Of a stretch of 64,000 nt of DNA, positions 17,323 to 26,497 are shown piece after piece. The DNA is from Enterovibrio qingdaonensis. GTDB lineage: Bacteria; Pseudomonadota; Gammaproteobacteria; Enterobacterales; Vibrionaceae. The translations under genes and the position numbers were made by a program. Location of the stretch: positions 124,001 to 188,000 of the forward strand of contig NZ_JAJUBB010000010.1 in NCBI RefSeq assembly GCF_028683135.1. Direction: 5' to 3'. Position 1 is the first letter of the stretch. Each line of letters begins with the position of its first letter. Under the pieces are notes generated by a model. That model had not been told where the DNA came from, did no database searches, and saw nothing but the letters and a program-made list of their open reading frames with translations.

Positions 17323-19296
17323 ATGATAAATCCTATTGGCACACTCCTAGGTGCGGAAAGACATAACAAACGCATGTTTACTATGTTTTATGATGCCCTA
17401 GCCATTTCCTTTTCGCTCTATGCTGCTTTCGCTTTAAGAATGGACACTCTCTACCCGCCAATTGGGGCTCAAGAGATAGCGTCCTTTGCAGTTACGACTG
17501 TAGTAACTTTACTGATCTTCATCCGTTTTGGTCTATATCGCGCTGTTTTGCGTTATATCCTCGTACCCGCTCTAGGCAATATCTTCTTTGCGGTTTTTGC
17601 CTCTGCCGTGGTGCTCGCCCTCTCCAGCTTCATCCTTCAGTCTTTCTTGCCCAGAAGTGTCCCTTTCATTTATGCGGGCGTTGCTATTTTATCCCTTGGC
17701 GGACCGCGCATACTGATTCGCACCATTTACTACCACCTAATGAAGCGTAAAAAGCCGAATGTATTGATCTATGGTGCAGGCTCAACAGGCCGTGATTTAG
17801 CGTTTGCTTTACAACAAGGAAGTGACTACCACCCTGTCGCATTTATTGATGATGATCTTGCCAAGAAATCAAACATTATGCTGGGGCTGAAAGTGTATAG
17901 TTATGACGATTTCGACAAGTTAAAAGGACTCTATAAGCCCGTAAAATTACTACTGGCGATCAACAACATCGACGGAAACAAACGTCTTACTCTTGTTGAT
18001 AAGCTAGCGGAGCTGCCCATTAAAGTGCAATCTGTTCCCTCAATGGAGGACTTGGCAACAGGAAAAGCCAGTATCGAACAAGTTCGAGATTTGGATATTG
18101 CAGAGCTCCTAGGACGCGAGCAAGTTGCTCCTATTGGGTCTTTGCTTTCTCGATGTATTTCTGACAAGTCTGTCATGGTTACTGGTGCGGGAGGCTCTAT
18201 TGGTTCCGAATTGTGTAGACAAATACTTAAGCAAAAACCGCATACATTGGTTCTTTTTGAGCTCAACGAGTACAACCTTTATCAAATCGAGCGGGAGCTT
18301 TGTCAACTCAAAGCGACTGTTAGCCCAGACACGCAAATCATTGCCGCATTAGGCTCCGTTCAACGTCAGAATCGCCTAGAGAAAATGATGTCTGCTTTCA
18401 ACGTTGAAACCATCTACCACGCTGCCGCGTACAAACACGTTCCTATCGTCGAGCAGAATATCGTAGAAGGGATCAGAAACAACGTTTTTGGTACCTGGTA
18501 TTGTGCTGAAGCAGCAGTGAAGTGTGGCGTAAAAGACTTTGTATTAATTTCTACAGACAAAGCCGTTCGACCAACCAATGTGATGGGAGCAAGTAAGCGC
18601 CTCTCGGAACTCGTGCTTCAAGCTCTTTCAGACAGAGAATCAAACACTAACTTTACGATGGTGCGCTTTGGAAACGTGCTAGGTAGCTCTGGCTCTGTGG
18701 TGCCACTTTTTAGAGAACAAATTCAAGCCGGAGGACCCGTAACCGTTACGCACCCAAATATCACGCGCTACTTCATGCTTATCCCCGAGGCCGCCGAATT
18801 GGTGATCCAAGCCGGTGCTTTGGGTAACAGCGGTCAAGTTTTTGTGCTAGATATGGGAGATCCCGTAAAGATACTCGACCTAGCCAAACGCATGATCAAC
18901 CTTATGGGTTATAAAGAACGTATCTCACCAGAGGACTCTTTGGGCTCAGACTATTTCGACGACGAAGATATCGAGATTCAATTTACGGGTTTGAGGGCAG
19001 GCGAAAAACTATATGAAGAGCTTCTTATAGGAGACAACGTTTCCGGCACCGAGCACCCCAAAATTCTGACTGCTCTTGAGCTGAAGCTCCATTGGGATGA
19101 AATTGAACCATTATTGAAAGAGCTTGATGTTTACTGTCATGATTTTGAGTTCCATAAGATTATTCAATTATTAACACTCTCTCCATTGGGCTACACACCA
19201 GAGAAAAGCGTTAAAGATCTCCTTCATGATGGCAACTTGTCCAGGTCTGCTTTTCATAACACCGAAAGTGAAACTTCTCGAAATAACACGAACTAG
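17323..19296 (+). CDS. Membrane-bound UDP-N-acetylglucosamine 4,6-dehydratase, WbpM/CapD/FlaA1 type
   Basis: 657 residues. The N-terminal part has about four membrane helices (about 15-125), then a first CoA/NAD-binding-like domain (VLIYGAGSTGRDLA, about 145-158) and a second SDR domain with GAGGSIGSEL (about 290-300), HAAAYKHVPIVE, STDKAVRPTNVMGASKR and GLRAGEKLYEELL. This is the architecture of WbpM: it dehydrates UDP-GlcNAc/GalNAc to the 4-keto-6-deoxy sugar that leads to QuiNAc or FucNAc. Catalytic tyrosine is replaced by Met in NVMGASK, as is known for this subfamily. wecB follows after 18 bases. No clear ribosome site precedes the ATG at 17323; an ATG at 17374 is the alternative, but the chosen N-terminus matches family length. 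Confidence 0.93.
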   Translation: MINPIGTLLGAERHNKRMFTMFYDALAISFSLYAAFALRMDTLYPPIGAQEIASFAVTTVVTLLIFIRFGLYRAVLRYILVPALGNIFFAVFASAVVLALSSFILQSFLPRSVPFIYAGVAILSLGGPRILIRTIYYHLMKRKKPNVLIYGAGSTGRDLAFALQQGSDYHPVAFIDDDLAKKSNIMLGLKVYSYDDFDKLKGLYKPVKLLLAINNIDGNKRLTLVDKLAELPIKVQSVPSMEDLATGKASIEQVRDLDIAELLGREQVAPIGSLLSRCISDKSVMVTGAGGSIGSELCRQILKQKPHTLVLFELNEYNLYQIERELCQLKATVSPDTQIIAALGSVQRQNRLEKMMSAFNVETIYHAAAYKHVPIVEQNIVEGIRNNVFGTWYCAEAAVKCGVKDFVLISTDKAVRPTNVMGASKRLSELVLQALSDRESNTNFTMVRFGNVLGSSGSVVPLFREQIQAGGPVTVTHPNITRYFMLIPEAAELVIQAGALGNSGQVFVLDMGDPVKILDLAKRMINLMGYKERISPEDSLGSDYFDDEDIEIQFTGLRAGEKLYEELLIGDNVSGTEHPKILTALELKLHWDEIEPLLKELDVYCHDFEFHKIIQLLTLSPLGYTPEKSVKDLLHDGNLSRSAFHNTESETSRNNTN

Positions 19297-19314
19297 GATT
19301 AAAGTGACCTGTTA

Positions 19315-20442
19315 ATGAAAAAAATCAAAGTACTTTCTATCTTCGGTACGCGACCCGAAGCGATAAAAATGGCCCCTGTGGTCAAACAGTTGGAAGCTGA
19401 CGAACGCTTTGAAAGTAAAGTTTGCGTGACAGGTCAGCATAGAGAAATGCTAGATCAGGTGCTTAAGCTCTTCAGCATAACCCCAGATTTTGATTTGGAT
19501 ATAATGAGTGCCAATCAGGGGCTGTCTCAAATTACATCTGCTGTCGTTTTGGGGCTAGAGCAGACATTTAAATCTTTCCATCCCGACTATGTGCTTGTTC
19601 ATGGTGATACATCCACGACCAGTGCCGCATCTTTGTCTGCCTATTATCACCAGATTAAAATAGGTCATGTGGAAGCAGGATTACGCACCGGAAACCTTTA
19701 CTCTCCTTGGCCAGAAGAGGGCAATAGACGAATTACAGGTGCTATTACGGACCTTCATTTTGCGCCAACAGAAGAGGCAAAGGAGAATCTTCTTCGCGAA
19801 AATATAAGCGAAAAACAGTGCTTTGTAACAGGCAATACTGTTATTGATGCTTTGCTAATGACAAAGCAAAGCATTGAAAGCGATATCTCCGAATATCAAA
19901 CACTTACTCGACAATTTTCTGAGATACTAGGAGAAAAAACGGTTTTAATCACTGGCCATAGACGGGAAAATTTTGGCCAAGGCTTCATCAATATTTGCGC
20001 AGCGATTGCAGAGTTGGCGCATGAATTTCCTAACGTCCATTTTGTCTACCCGGTACACCTAAATCCTAATGTCCGTGACGTTGTAAACTCACATTTATCG
20101 GGCATAAATAACGTCTTCTTAATTGAACCTCAGGACTATCGACCATTTGTTTACCTCATGGACAAATCAACCGTTATCCTGACAGATTCCGGCGGCATTC
20201 AAGAAGAAGCACCTTCTCTTGGTAAACCCGTACTTGTGATGCGAGATACGACAGAAAGACCTGAAGCGGTGAAAGCGGGAACGGTGAAGCTAGTCGGAAC
20301 AAGCAAAGCGTCAATCGTTGAGAACGTATCTTTACTGTTAAGCGATGAAAATGCATATGCTGGTATGAGCGATGCTCACAATCCTTATGGGGATGGGGCT
20401 GCTGCAAAGCGTATATCAGAAATACTTGCTCAACACGTTTGA
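19315..20442 (+). CDS. wecB: UDP-N-acetylglucosamine 2-epimerase (non-hydrolysing)
   Basis: Interconverts UDP-GlcNAc and UDP-ManNAc. The 375-residue protein opens with [18 protein letters not shown] and carries [44 protein letters not shown] and [27 protein letters not shown], all hallmark segments of WecB. It is 18 bases downstream of the WbpM-like gene, so co-transcribed. No WecC (UDP-ManNAc dehydrogenase) is seen in the window; the Ugd at 14261 looks glucose-specific, so ManNAc itself, or an acid made elsewhere, would be used. Confidence 0.95.
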   Translation: MKKIKVLSIFGTRPEAIKMAPVVKQLEADERFESKVCVTGQHREMLDQVLKLFSITPDFDLDIMSANQGLSQITSAVVLGLEQTFKSFHPDYVLVHGDTSTTSAASLSAYYHQIKIGHVEAGLRTGNLYSPWPEEGNRRITGAITDLHFAPTEEAKENLLRENISEKQCFVTGNTVIDALLMTKQSIESDISEYQTLTRQFSEILGEKTVLITGHRRENFGQGFINICAAIAELAHEFPNVHFVYPVHLNPNVRDVVNSHLSGINNVFLIEPQDYRPFVYLMDKSTVILTDSGGIQEEAPSLGKPVLVMRDTTERPEAVKAGTVKLVGTSKASIVENVSLLLSDENAYAGMSDAHNPYGDGAAAKRISEILAQHV

Positions 20443-20478
20443 CGTTTATCCAGGGCGATCAAACATTCCAGCCTCTAA

Positions 20479-20533
20479 CGAAAAACTCCCCCTTCATTTA
20501 CGTCCAACTTAAATGTTAAATGAAAGGGGAGTT
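20479..20533 (-). terminator. Terminator of the 27.5-kb polysaccharide operon (possibly bidirectional)
   Basis: A 17-base arm (20484-20500) pairs with 20517-20533 with one mismatch across a 16-base loop. On the minus strand the stem ends GGGGGAGTT and runs into TTT, a good intrinsic terminator about 95 bases beyond the last gene (20628). It also lies 40 bases after the wecB stop on the plus strand, where no T-run follows, so it may block antisense entry from that side less efficiently. Confidence 0.85.
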
Positions 20534-20627
20534 CAGTCACATTGAAAATCCAAACCCTAGCAGATTAACCCAATACGGTGTTCAATTCTGCTTGGGTTGA
20601 TTTCCTATGAGGAATTCTAGAAAAACA

Positions 20628-21326
20628 CTAGACCATACCTGATATTTTTTGTTCAATTTTCCTTTCAAAATAATCTTCACCAAAGGAAAAATCCAAACTG
20701 TTATCCTTCACAAATTCGTCCATCGCCGACAAATTCAAAATGTATGAGTCGTTTTTATCGACCAAGTTGTAACTTGCTGTAGTTTTGAGAACTTTCTCAA
20801 AAGATCTTACAAGATCCAAAACGCTGTATCTGTAAGGGTTCGCGAAGTCTATTACTATATTAGGTTCGGAAATCGCTATAAACTTACAAACAAGCTCTTT
20901 TAAATCTTCGATTTCAATTACGTATCTAAAGGCACCGTTATAAACATTGAATTTATGGTTATGTACTATAGCCTTATAAATAAAATTCACTATTGTTTTA
21001 TGTAAAATCAAATCACCGAACAGTTGAGGAATTCTGAAAATATAGTAATTGTCACTATTCTCCTTTATCAACAACTCCATCTTACTTTTATGCTCATAGT
21101 AAGCATTGAGCATATAATCGTCAGGTGATAACGCACAACTACTAAAGTAAACGAACTTTTTATTCCTGCTGTTATGAAGATTTTCTAGCAATAGTGCTTT
21201 TTCTCTTTCAAACTCCGACTCCAGTAGGCAAGCGGAGTTTGAAACTCCACTTGCGAAAATACAAACGCTATCGTCGTGTGAAAAGTTAGCAAATACCTTT
21301 GCTAACTGACCGCCTCCCACTACCAT
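20628..21326 (-). CDS. Short NAD(P)-binding epimerase/reductase-like protein
   Basis: 232 residues; last gene of the long operon. The N-terminus MVVGGGQLAKVFANF is a Rossmann-type glycine-rich loop, followed by VYFSSC and a YYEHKSKME segment that fits a Y-x3-K catalytic pair, then FRIPQLFGD. This is the layout of extended SDR nucleotide-sugar enzymes, but the protein is 60-100 residues shorter than typical and poorly conserved. A role in nucleotide-sugar modification is plausible, specific reaction unknown. It overlaps the giant glycosyltransferase gene by 7 bases, so it is translationally coupled. Composition is AT-rich like its neighbours. Confidence 0.75.
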   Translation of the reverse strand: MVVGGGQLAKVFANFSHDDSVCIFASGVSNSACLLESEFEREKALLLENLHNSRNKKFVYFSSCALSPDDYMLNAYYEHKSKMELLIKENSDNYYIFRIPQLFGDLILHKTIVNFIYKAIVHNHKFNVYNGAFRYVIEIEDLKELVCKFIAISEPNIVIDFANPYRYSVLDLVRSFEKVLKTTASYNLVDKNDSYILNLSAMDEFVKDNSLDFSFGEDYFERKIEQKISGMV

Positions 21327-24300
21327 TTTAGTGCCTTTTCCAATGTTTCTTTAAAGTACTCAATGGGATTAGCCGGATATAAGGACACTACATCTTTCCG
21401 CGCGTTTTGTCCCATTACTTTCCAACTGCCACGCATGTCCCATGCTCTTTCTAACGCTGCATCTATACTTTCTACAGTAGGAGATTCAGCAATAAAGCCT
21501 GTTAGATTATCTTTTAGCATTTCCTTGTTACCACCGACGTCAGTGACAATTGCGGTACGACCCGCAAACATGGCTCCGAGCAATACAATTGGAATACCTT
21601 CCATATGTGAAGTGAGGATAAATGCGTGATTATATTCCCATATTTTCCTAACATCACTTAAGTATCCACAGAAGTTGACATTACTAAGGTTATACTCATC
21701 AGCTAATGCCTTTAAACTTAATTCATCAGGACCTATTCCGTAGAAATTAACGACTAAGTTCCTGTCTTTCCATTTTTTATCAGACAAAACTTTAAGAAGC
21801 AGATCTTGTCCTTTGTGGATTGTCAGAAGCCGACCAGGAAAAGCCAAGTGGTAATCTTTTACCACTTCAGGATAGTCTACATAGTCATCTCTTTTTATAG
21901 ATATAGGATTAAAATGCACTTCCGAATTGGTAAGCTTTTCACCCATTTTTGCGTTAAAAATGTCTATGTTATTATTGCAGGTAAAGAAGGTTTTTTTTGC
22001 ATTCTTATAGCCATCAAATATAAGTTTTAACTGAGAACTGTCAGTTATCCACATGTCTTCTTTAACTAATTGGTTTATTATTACATAGTCTATTTTATTA
22101 TCTTTACAATACTCGAAATATTCGCCCCCGTCATTGTGGTCACCTATTGAAAACAAGACGTAAGTTGGGCAAAGGCTTGCTAGATCCTCAACAGACAAAG
22201 AGTTAGTTTCGAGGACTTCTACTCCCTTACTCCTTAAAGTATGCTTTTTCCTGCTATCAAGCAATCCATATGGACATAGCACGGAAAGACTCAAGCTGCT
22301 GCTTTCGAGCGAGCAAGCTAAATCGTACCACATAACTTCGCTACCGCCGAATTCCTTATTGAAAGTTACTAGCGATAGCGTTTTTGTCATTTGTTTTTCC
22401 AAATCAGATAACTCTCTATCAATGTTATGCTTAATATCATTCTTGTTTGGATTGGCGTTCACAAAATCAGTTTCAAAAATATTTTTCATTTTATCGTGCA
22501 TACGCTTAGAAACGGTTGCAATAGAGTATATGTAATTCTTAATGTTAAGTACTTCATTAAGATATTCTGCTCGGTATGTATTTGTAGTGGTGACATTACT
22601 ACTATGCTTACGGAAGTGGTTTAGACTTCTATGGCAAAAGCCAATATTTGATTTGTTCAATATATAGCTATATAAGTACCAATCGCCGCAGTATTTATAC
22701 TTCAGTAACTCAACATCAATTCCCTCCAGATAGTTCTTGTTTATCAGACACGAACTCACATTAGGTATAGTGTTTCTGTAAACAAGTGCGCTTTCTATCT
22801 CTCGTGAACCTTCATTGACGTAGCTAACGTTCCACTTATCTTCGTCGATCGCGTCTGTATGGAATCGTACGTTTTCTGAAACGATCTTACCACTCTCATC
22901 AACTATCGTTGATTGAGAATAAGCCAATCCTAGTTTTTCATGTGTATCGAACATGAAAACTAGGCTTTCTAAAAAGTCATCATCCGCAAAGTCATCTGCT
23001 TCTGCAATCCATACTAGGTCATTTTTCGCTAATTTAAGACCTCGAAGCCACTGACGGTATACACCAGTGTTAACTTGGTTTTCTACTATTTGATAACTGA
23101 TGCCGGAGCTTGACAAGATCTGCTTGGCGACTTCAACACTATCATCAGTAGAACAATCATCCAAGAATATGATCTCATTTACTTTATGTTTCTGATTGAT
23201 TATGGAATTTAGTCTTTCAGGTAAGTACTGCTCATAATTGTAATTTGGTACAACCACAGATACTTTTGTGCTAGATTCATATCCTATTGTAGTCATTACT
23301 TTGTCAAAATACTCTTCATTGGTATTAATGTCAGTATTGGAAACAATATCTAGACCATTATCAATGATTTGAATTACAGTGTTAGCCATCTGAGTGGTGT
23401 CAAACTTATCTATGAGTTTCCCATTATCTATAGTTATATATTCTTGAATCCCGCCAGTTCCTTCAAACATAACCAATGGCAATTTATTTTTAAGCGAAAT
23501 AAGCCCAACTCCGGGTAAGGGATCTTCTCTTGACGTAAGTAGGAAGACATCACTTACACCAAAAAACTTTGACGGGTCACTAATAAAGTCTATGAAATGA
23601 AGATGTTCTTTGTGTTCTAGGCTAGGGTAAATATCATCGTACCAATCAGTATATTTTTTATCTTTGTTTCCCAACCAAATAAACTCAATATCGTCTCTTT
23701 CTTTACAACAAGCTTCGGCGACTTCAATAAATAAATCAGTTCCCTTTCTATCCTGTGCCAAACCTGCAGCGAGGACAATTTTAGCATTAGGATTTGTACA
23801 TCCTATCGCTGTCAAAATATCACTTTTAGCTTCTACTATATCACCTTTGAAGATCATGCTATTAGAAACGCCTTGAGGGAACACTTCGTAGCCTCTTTGT
23901 TTCTTTGCATAGTTTCGGCAGAAAAGCTCACCCGCTAAGTTCGTGGAAAAGATAAGTCCACAGTTTGAATTCGCAATATTATTCGCTGCTTCAGTAAAGT
24001 TAAAATCATCAATGAGCTCTGGCATTTCGTGTACTAAATAAGTCGTATTTATACAATTAACTGATAGAAACTCATGCAAAAAGCCACTTAGAACACTATT
24101 AGCAATACACTGATTATAACCTTTGGATGCTAAATCACTAAAAAGTGTCATAACTTCAATTGGAACATACACATCTTTATTGAATAGGGGTATATCCAAA
24201 TTTATTACTGGAGCTAATTTTTCGAAATCCGCCTGCAACTCTCCGCCAGCCATCAAAACAACTACAAACTCTTCACCTTTCTTAGCGTACTCCTTGCACA

Positions 24301-26497
24301 AGTCTAATACTACAAGAGGGGCACCAGTTTTAGTCGCGTCATGAGAAATAAATATCATGCCGTCGTTTTTTCTTGGCACATGAGAGGAGTCAGGAACAAA
24401 AACTGTCCTATTACACCGTCTCCCCTCTGCTTTTCCATGGAGTATATAGTGAGCTAGAGGATTCATTCCGGTCTGGATTACATCTGGGTATTCACTTACG
24501 TAATAGCTCGTGCTAAAACCTTCTGAGGGATCTAGAAATTTTGATGCACCAGACTCAACATAATGTACCAATTGGTTTTCAGAAACATCATATTTAGAAG
24601 AGTAGAATTCCGAATCAAATAATCCACTTTCATCTATAATCATCTCTTCAATAACTTTTCGTATTTTACTACCACAAGTCATGAAGTTGTAATTTGTCAG
24701 TATTACTTCACGTGCTAACTTAGCTTTTTCTTTCGCTATTTCCTGGTTATTGTAAACAAATTGCATCTTTTCGCTTGCATCGGTAACACTGGGCTCAAAC
24801 CAATTATTCCCTTGATATAAGTGATAATCACCTTCGAATAGTGGAACCATTTCACCTTGTACTAGAAACGAATTTTCATCTGAATTGTAATCAGTATTTC
24901 CAGAATAATCTGACACTATTACTGGTTTTTCTAAAAGCATGGACTCCGCAATTATCCGACCAAAACCCTCACTTCTATGTAAAGAAACAACACAATCTAT
25001 ATTCTCAACTAGAGTCATATAGTCTTGTTTGGATAGCATCTTATCAATTATTGTTATGCGCTTATCGATGCTAGCTTTTCTTAAGCACTCATTCCACAAG
25101 TCTCCACAAGTGCTATTCATAACTTTTATGACTAACTCTACATTTTCATTACTTGTGAAAGCATTTTGAAAAGAAGTGATTACAGATAACGGATTTTTTC
25201 GTGATATAAAAGAGTTCCCATCAAACGCAAAATAAAATGTGTATGGGGAACACTTATTGACTGATGGTATTGGCTTAATTTCAGTGTTGAAAGGTAATGG
25301 AATAACACTTACATTTTCTTTTAGCGTTCTACCAATTGCATCTGCAGCAAACGTGGAAATAGAGCATACTCGATCCATCAAATATTTAATTATTTCATAT
25401 TCCTTCGGGAAATATTCAAGCTCCCATTGAACAACACAAATATTATATTTTGCGCCATAGAATGGCTCTAACCCAAATCTCATTAGAATATCTATGATGT
25501 CATTTGCAGGAATAGGGAATAAATTAACATAGTATCCTTTTTCATATTCACCTAATATACCCACATTATTAACGTTATCTTCTTTAGAAAAATTAGCGTT
25601 GCTATTTGATGAGTATAATTTATTGGGAATACCTACTGATTCTAAACTTTTCGATATTAGTCTAGCATCTTCACCTAGCCCTAACACTCCCGTTGCATGT
25701 CCAATAATGGCTACATTCTTGTCTACTTTTAGTGGTACTTCTGCATTTTTAGCTGTTATCGTAGCGTTATCATAGGAAATATTAAAAACTTTTTCATAGC
25801 AACTAGACCCATGTTCACTCCACCAGTTAACATAATCTTTCTTACTTGAAAAATAGATATCTTCAAATTGTCTATTTAGGTCACCTCTTGCCTTCCAAAG
25901 AAGAATCATGAACGGTGTGAGACTCTCATTATCTCTACGGAAATTAACATGCAAAGACTCATAAATCTTTTCAAGGTAACATTGGTTTAAATAGTTGTAT
26001 ATTTTAATCGAATCAAAAAAATCAACGATATCCGCAATAGCCAAATTTTCATCAAAACTATCAAATGGACTATCAAACCCATATTCTTTAAAACCATGCT
26101 CGATCCACCATGCCCAAAACCTCGGAGCATCCTCTCCCGTAACTTTTGGAAATACACTTTTCAAGTCTTCTCTTTGATTGAAAATCATCAATTGGAGCGG
26201 TGTTATTTTTTGTCGCAAAACCTGCGCGTCAATCTTGTGATTTAATGTGTATAAGGTGTGTTTTATTTCATTTCCATAAAACACACCAGTATTACTTATA
26301 TTGACTAAAGCCCAATGCAGAAAGTAATGCTTACTTTCATCATTTTCAATTGGGAACGCATTTTTGAAATTAACATCATAAATCGACCATAATAGGTGCA
26401 AAATACAAGGTGCTTTAATATTATTTGTTGAAACCTCTTCAGAAATACTAAATAAGTATTCTTTGATTTCATTATGCTTTAGTCGCACTCCAACCAC
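21320..26497 (-). CDS. Giant multidomain glycosyltransferase (GT4-GT4-GT2-GT4)
   Basis: 1,725 residues, AT-rich. Order of parts: three degenerate repeats with a RxDLxxxF...WW...G...Y pattern (about 33-72, 100-140, 195-235); a first GT4-type domain (about 260-630; SEGFGRIIAESMLLEKPVIVSD near 510-530); two short repeats of the FxxxYYxxxYPDVxxxGxxPLxHYxxxGxxEGR kind (about 635-695) known from glycosyltransferases; a second GT4-like domain (about 713-1050; REDPLPGVGLISL near 990); a GT2 domain (about 1075-1300; VVPNYNYEQYL, DDCSTDDS, AEADDFADDDF); and a third GT4 domain (about 1370-1725; FPGRLLTIHKGQD, SHMEGIPIVLLGAM). It probably adds several sugars in sequence on the cytosolic face. Start is GTG at 26497; a GTG at 26488 with AAGG eight bases upstream is as likely. 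It overlaps the radical SAM gene by 26 bases. Confidence 0.9.
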   Translation of the reverse strand: MVGVRLKHNEIKEYLFSISEEVSTNNIKAPCILHLLWSIYDVNFKNAFPIENDESKHYFLHWALVNISNTGVFYGNEIKHTLYTLNHKIDAQVLRQKITPLQLMIFNQREDLKSVFPKVTGEDAPRFWAWWIEHGFKEYGFDSPFDSFDENLAIADIVDFFDSIKIYNYLNQCYLEKIYESLHVNFRRDNESLTPFMILLWKARGDLNRQFEDIYFSSKKDYVNWWSEHGSSCYEKVFNISYDNATITAKNAEVPLKVDKNVAIIGHATGVLGLGEDARLISKSLESVGIPNKLYSSNSNANFSKEDNVNNVGILGEYEKGYYVNLFPIPANDIIDILMRFGLEPFYGAKYNICVVQWELEYFPKEYEIIKYLMDRVCSISTFAADAIGRTLKENVSVIPLPFNTEIKPIPSVNKCSPYTFYFAFDGNSFISRKNPLSVITSFQNAFTSNENVELVIKVMNSTCGDLWNECLRKASIDKRITIIDKMLSKQDYMTLVENIDCVVSLHRSEGFGRIIAESMLLEKPVIVSDYSGNTDYNSDENSFLVQGEMVPLFEGDYHLYQGNNWFEPSVTDASEKMQFVYNNQEIAKEKAKLAREVILTNYNFMTCGSKIRKVIEEMIIDESGLFDSEFYSSKYDVSENQLVHYVESGASKFLDPSEGFSTSYYVSEYPDVIQTGMNPLAHYILHGKAEGRRCNRTVFVPDSSHVPRKNDGMIFISHDATKTGAPLVVLDLCKEYAKKGEEFVVVLMAGGELQADFEKLAPVINLDIPLFNKDVYVPIEVMTLFSDLASKGYNQCIANSVLSGFLHEFLSVNCINTTYLVHEMPELIDDFNFTEAANNIANSNCGLIFSTNLAGELFCRNYAKKQRGYEVFPQGVSNSMIFKGDIVEAKSDILTAIGCTNPNAKIVLAAGLAQDRKGTDLFIEVAEACCKERDDIEFIWLGNKDKKYTDWYDDIYPSLEHKEHLHFIDFISDPSKFFGVSDVFLLTSREDPLPGVGLISLKNKLPLVMFEGTGGIQEYITIDNGKLIDKFDTTQMANTVIQIIDNGLDIVSNTDINTNEEYFDKVMTTIGYESSTKVSVVVPNYNYEQYLPERLNSIINQKHKVNEIIFLDDCSTDDSVEVAKQILSSSGISYQIVENQVNTGVYRQWLRGLKLAKNDLVWIAEADDFADDDFLESLVFMFDTHEKLGLAYSQSTIVDESGKIVSENVRFHTDAIDEDKWNVSYVNEGSREIESALVYRNTIPNVSSCLINKNYLEGIDVELLKYKYCGDWYLYSYILNKSNIGFCHRSLNHFRKHSSNVTTTNTYRAEYLNEVLNIKNYIYSIATVSKRMHDKMKNIFETDFVNANPNKNDIKHNIDRELSDLEKQMTKTLSLVTFNKEFGGSEVMWYDLACSLESSSLSLSVLCPYGLLDSRKKHTLRSKGVEVLETNSLSVEDLASLCPTYVLFSIGDHNDGGEYFEYCKDNKIDYVIINQLVKEDMWITDSSQLKLIFDGYKNAKKTFFTCNNNIDIFNAKMGEKLTNSEVHFNPISIKRDDYVDYPEVVKDYHLAFPGRLLTIHKGQDLLLKVLSDKKWKDRNLVVNFYGIGPDELSLKALADEYNLSNVNFCGYLSDVRKIWEYNHAFILTSHMEGIPIVLLGAMFAGRTAIVTDVGGNKEMLKDNLTGFIAESPTVESIDAALERAWDMRGSWKVMGQNARKDVVSLYPANPIEYFKETLEKALKW

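Noticed and set aside
17166-17366. 66-codon plus-strand frame before the WbpM-like gene
   Set aside because: It overlaps the real gene, shows no recognisable domain and no good ribosome site; the region is better read as a divergent promoter.
22339-22348. GGCGGTAGCG on the minus strand, ten of twelve bases of the ops core
   Set aside because: It lies inside the coding sequence of the giant glycosyltransferase (codons for Gly-Gly-Ser), lacks the final TG and the upstream stem-loop seen at the two leader sites.
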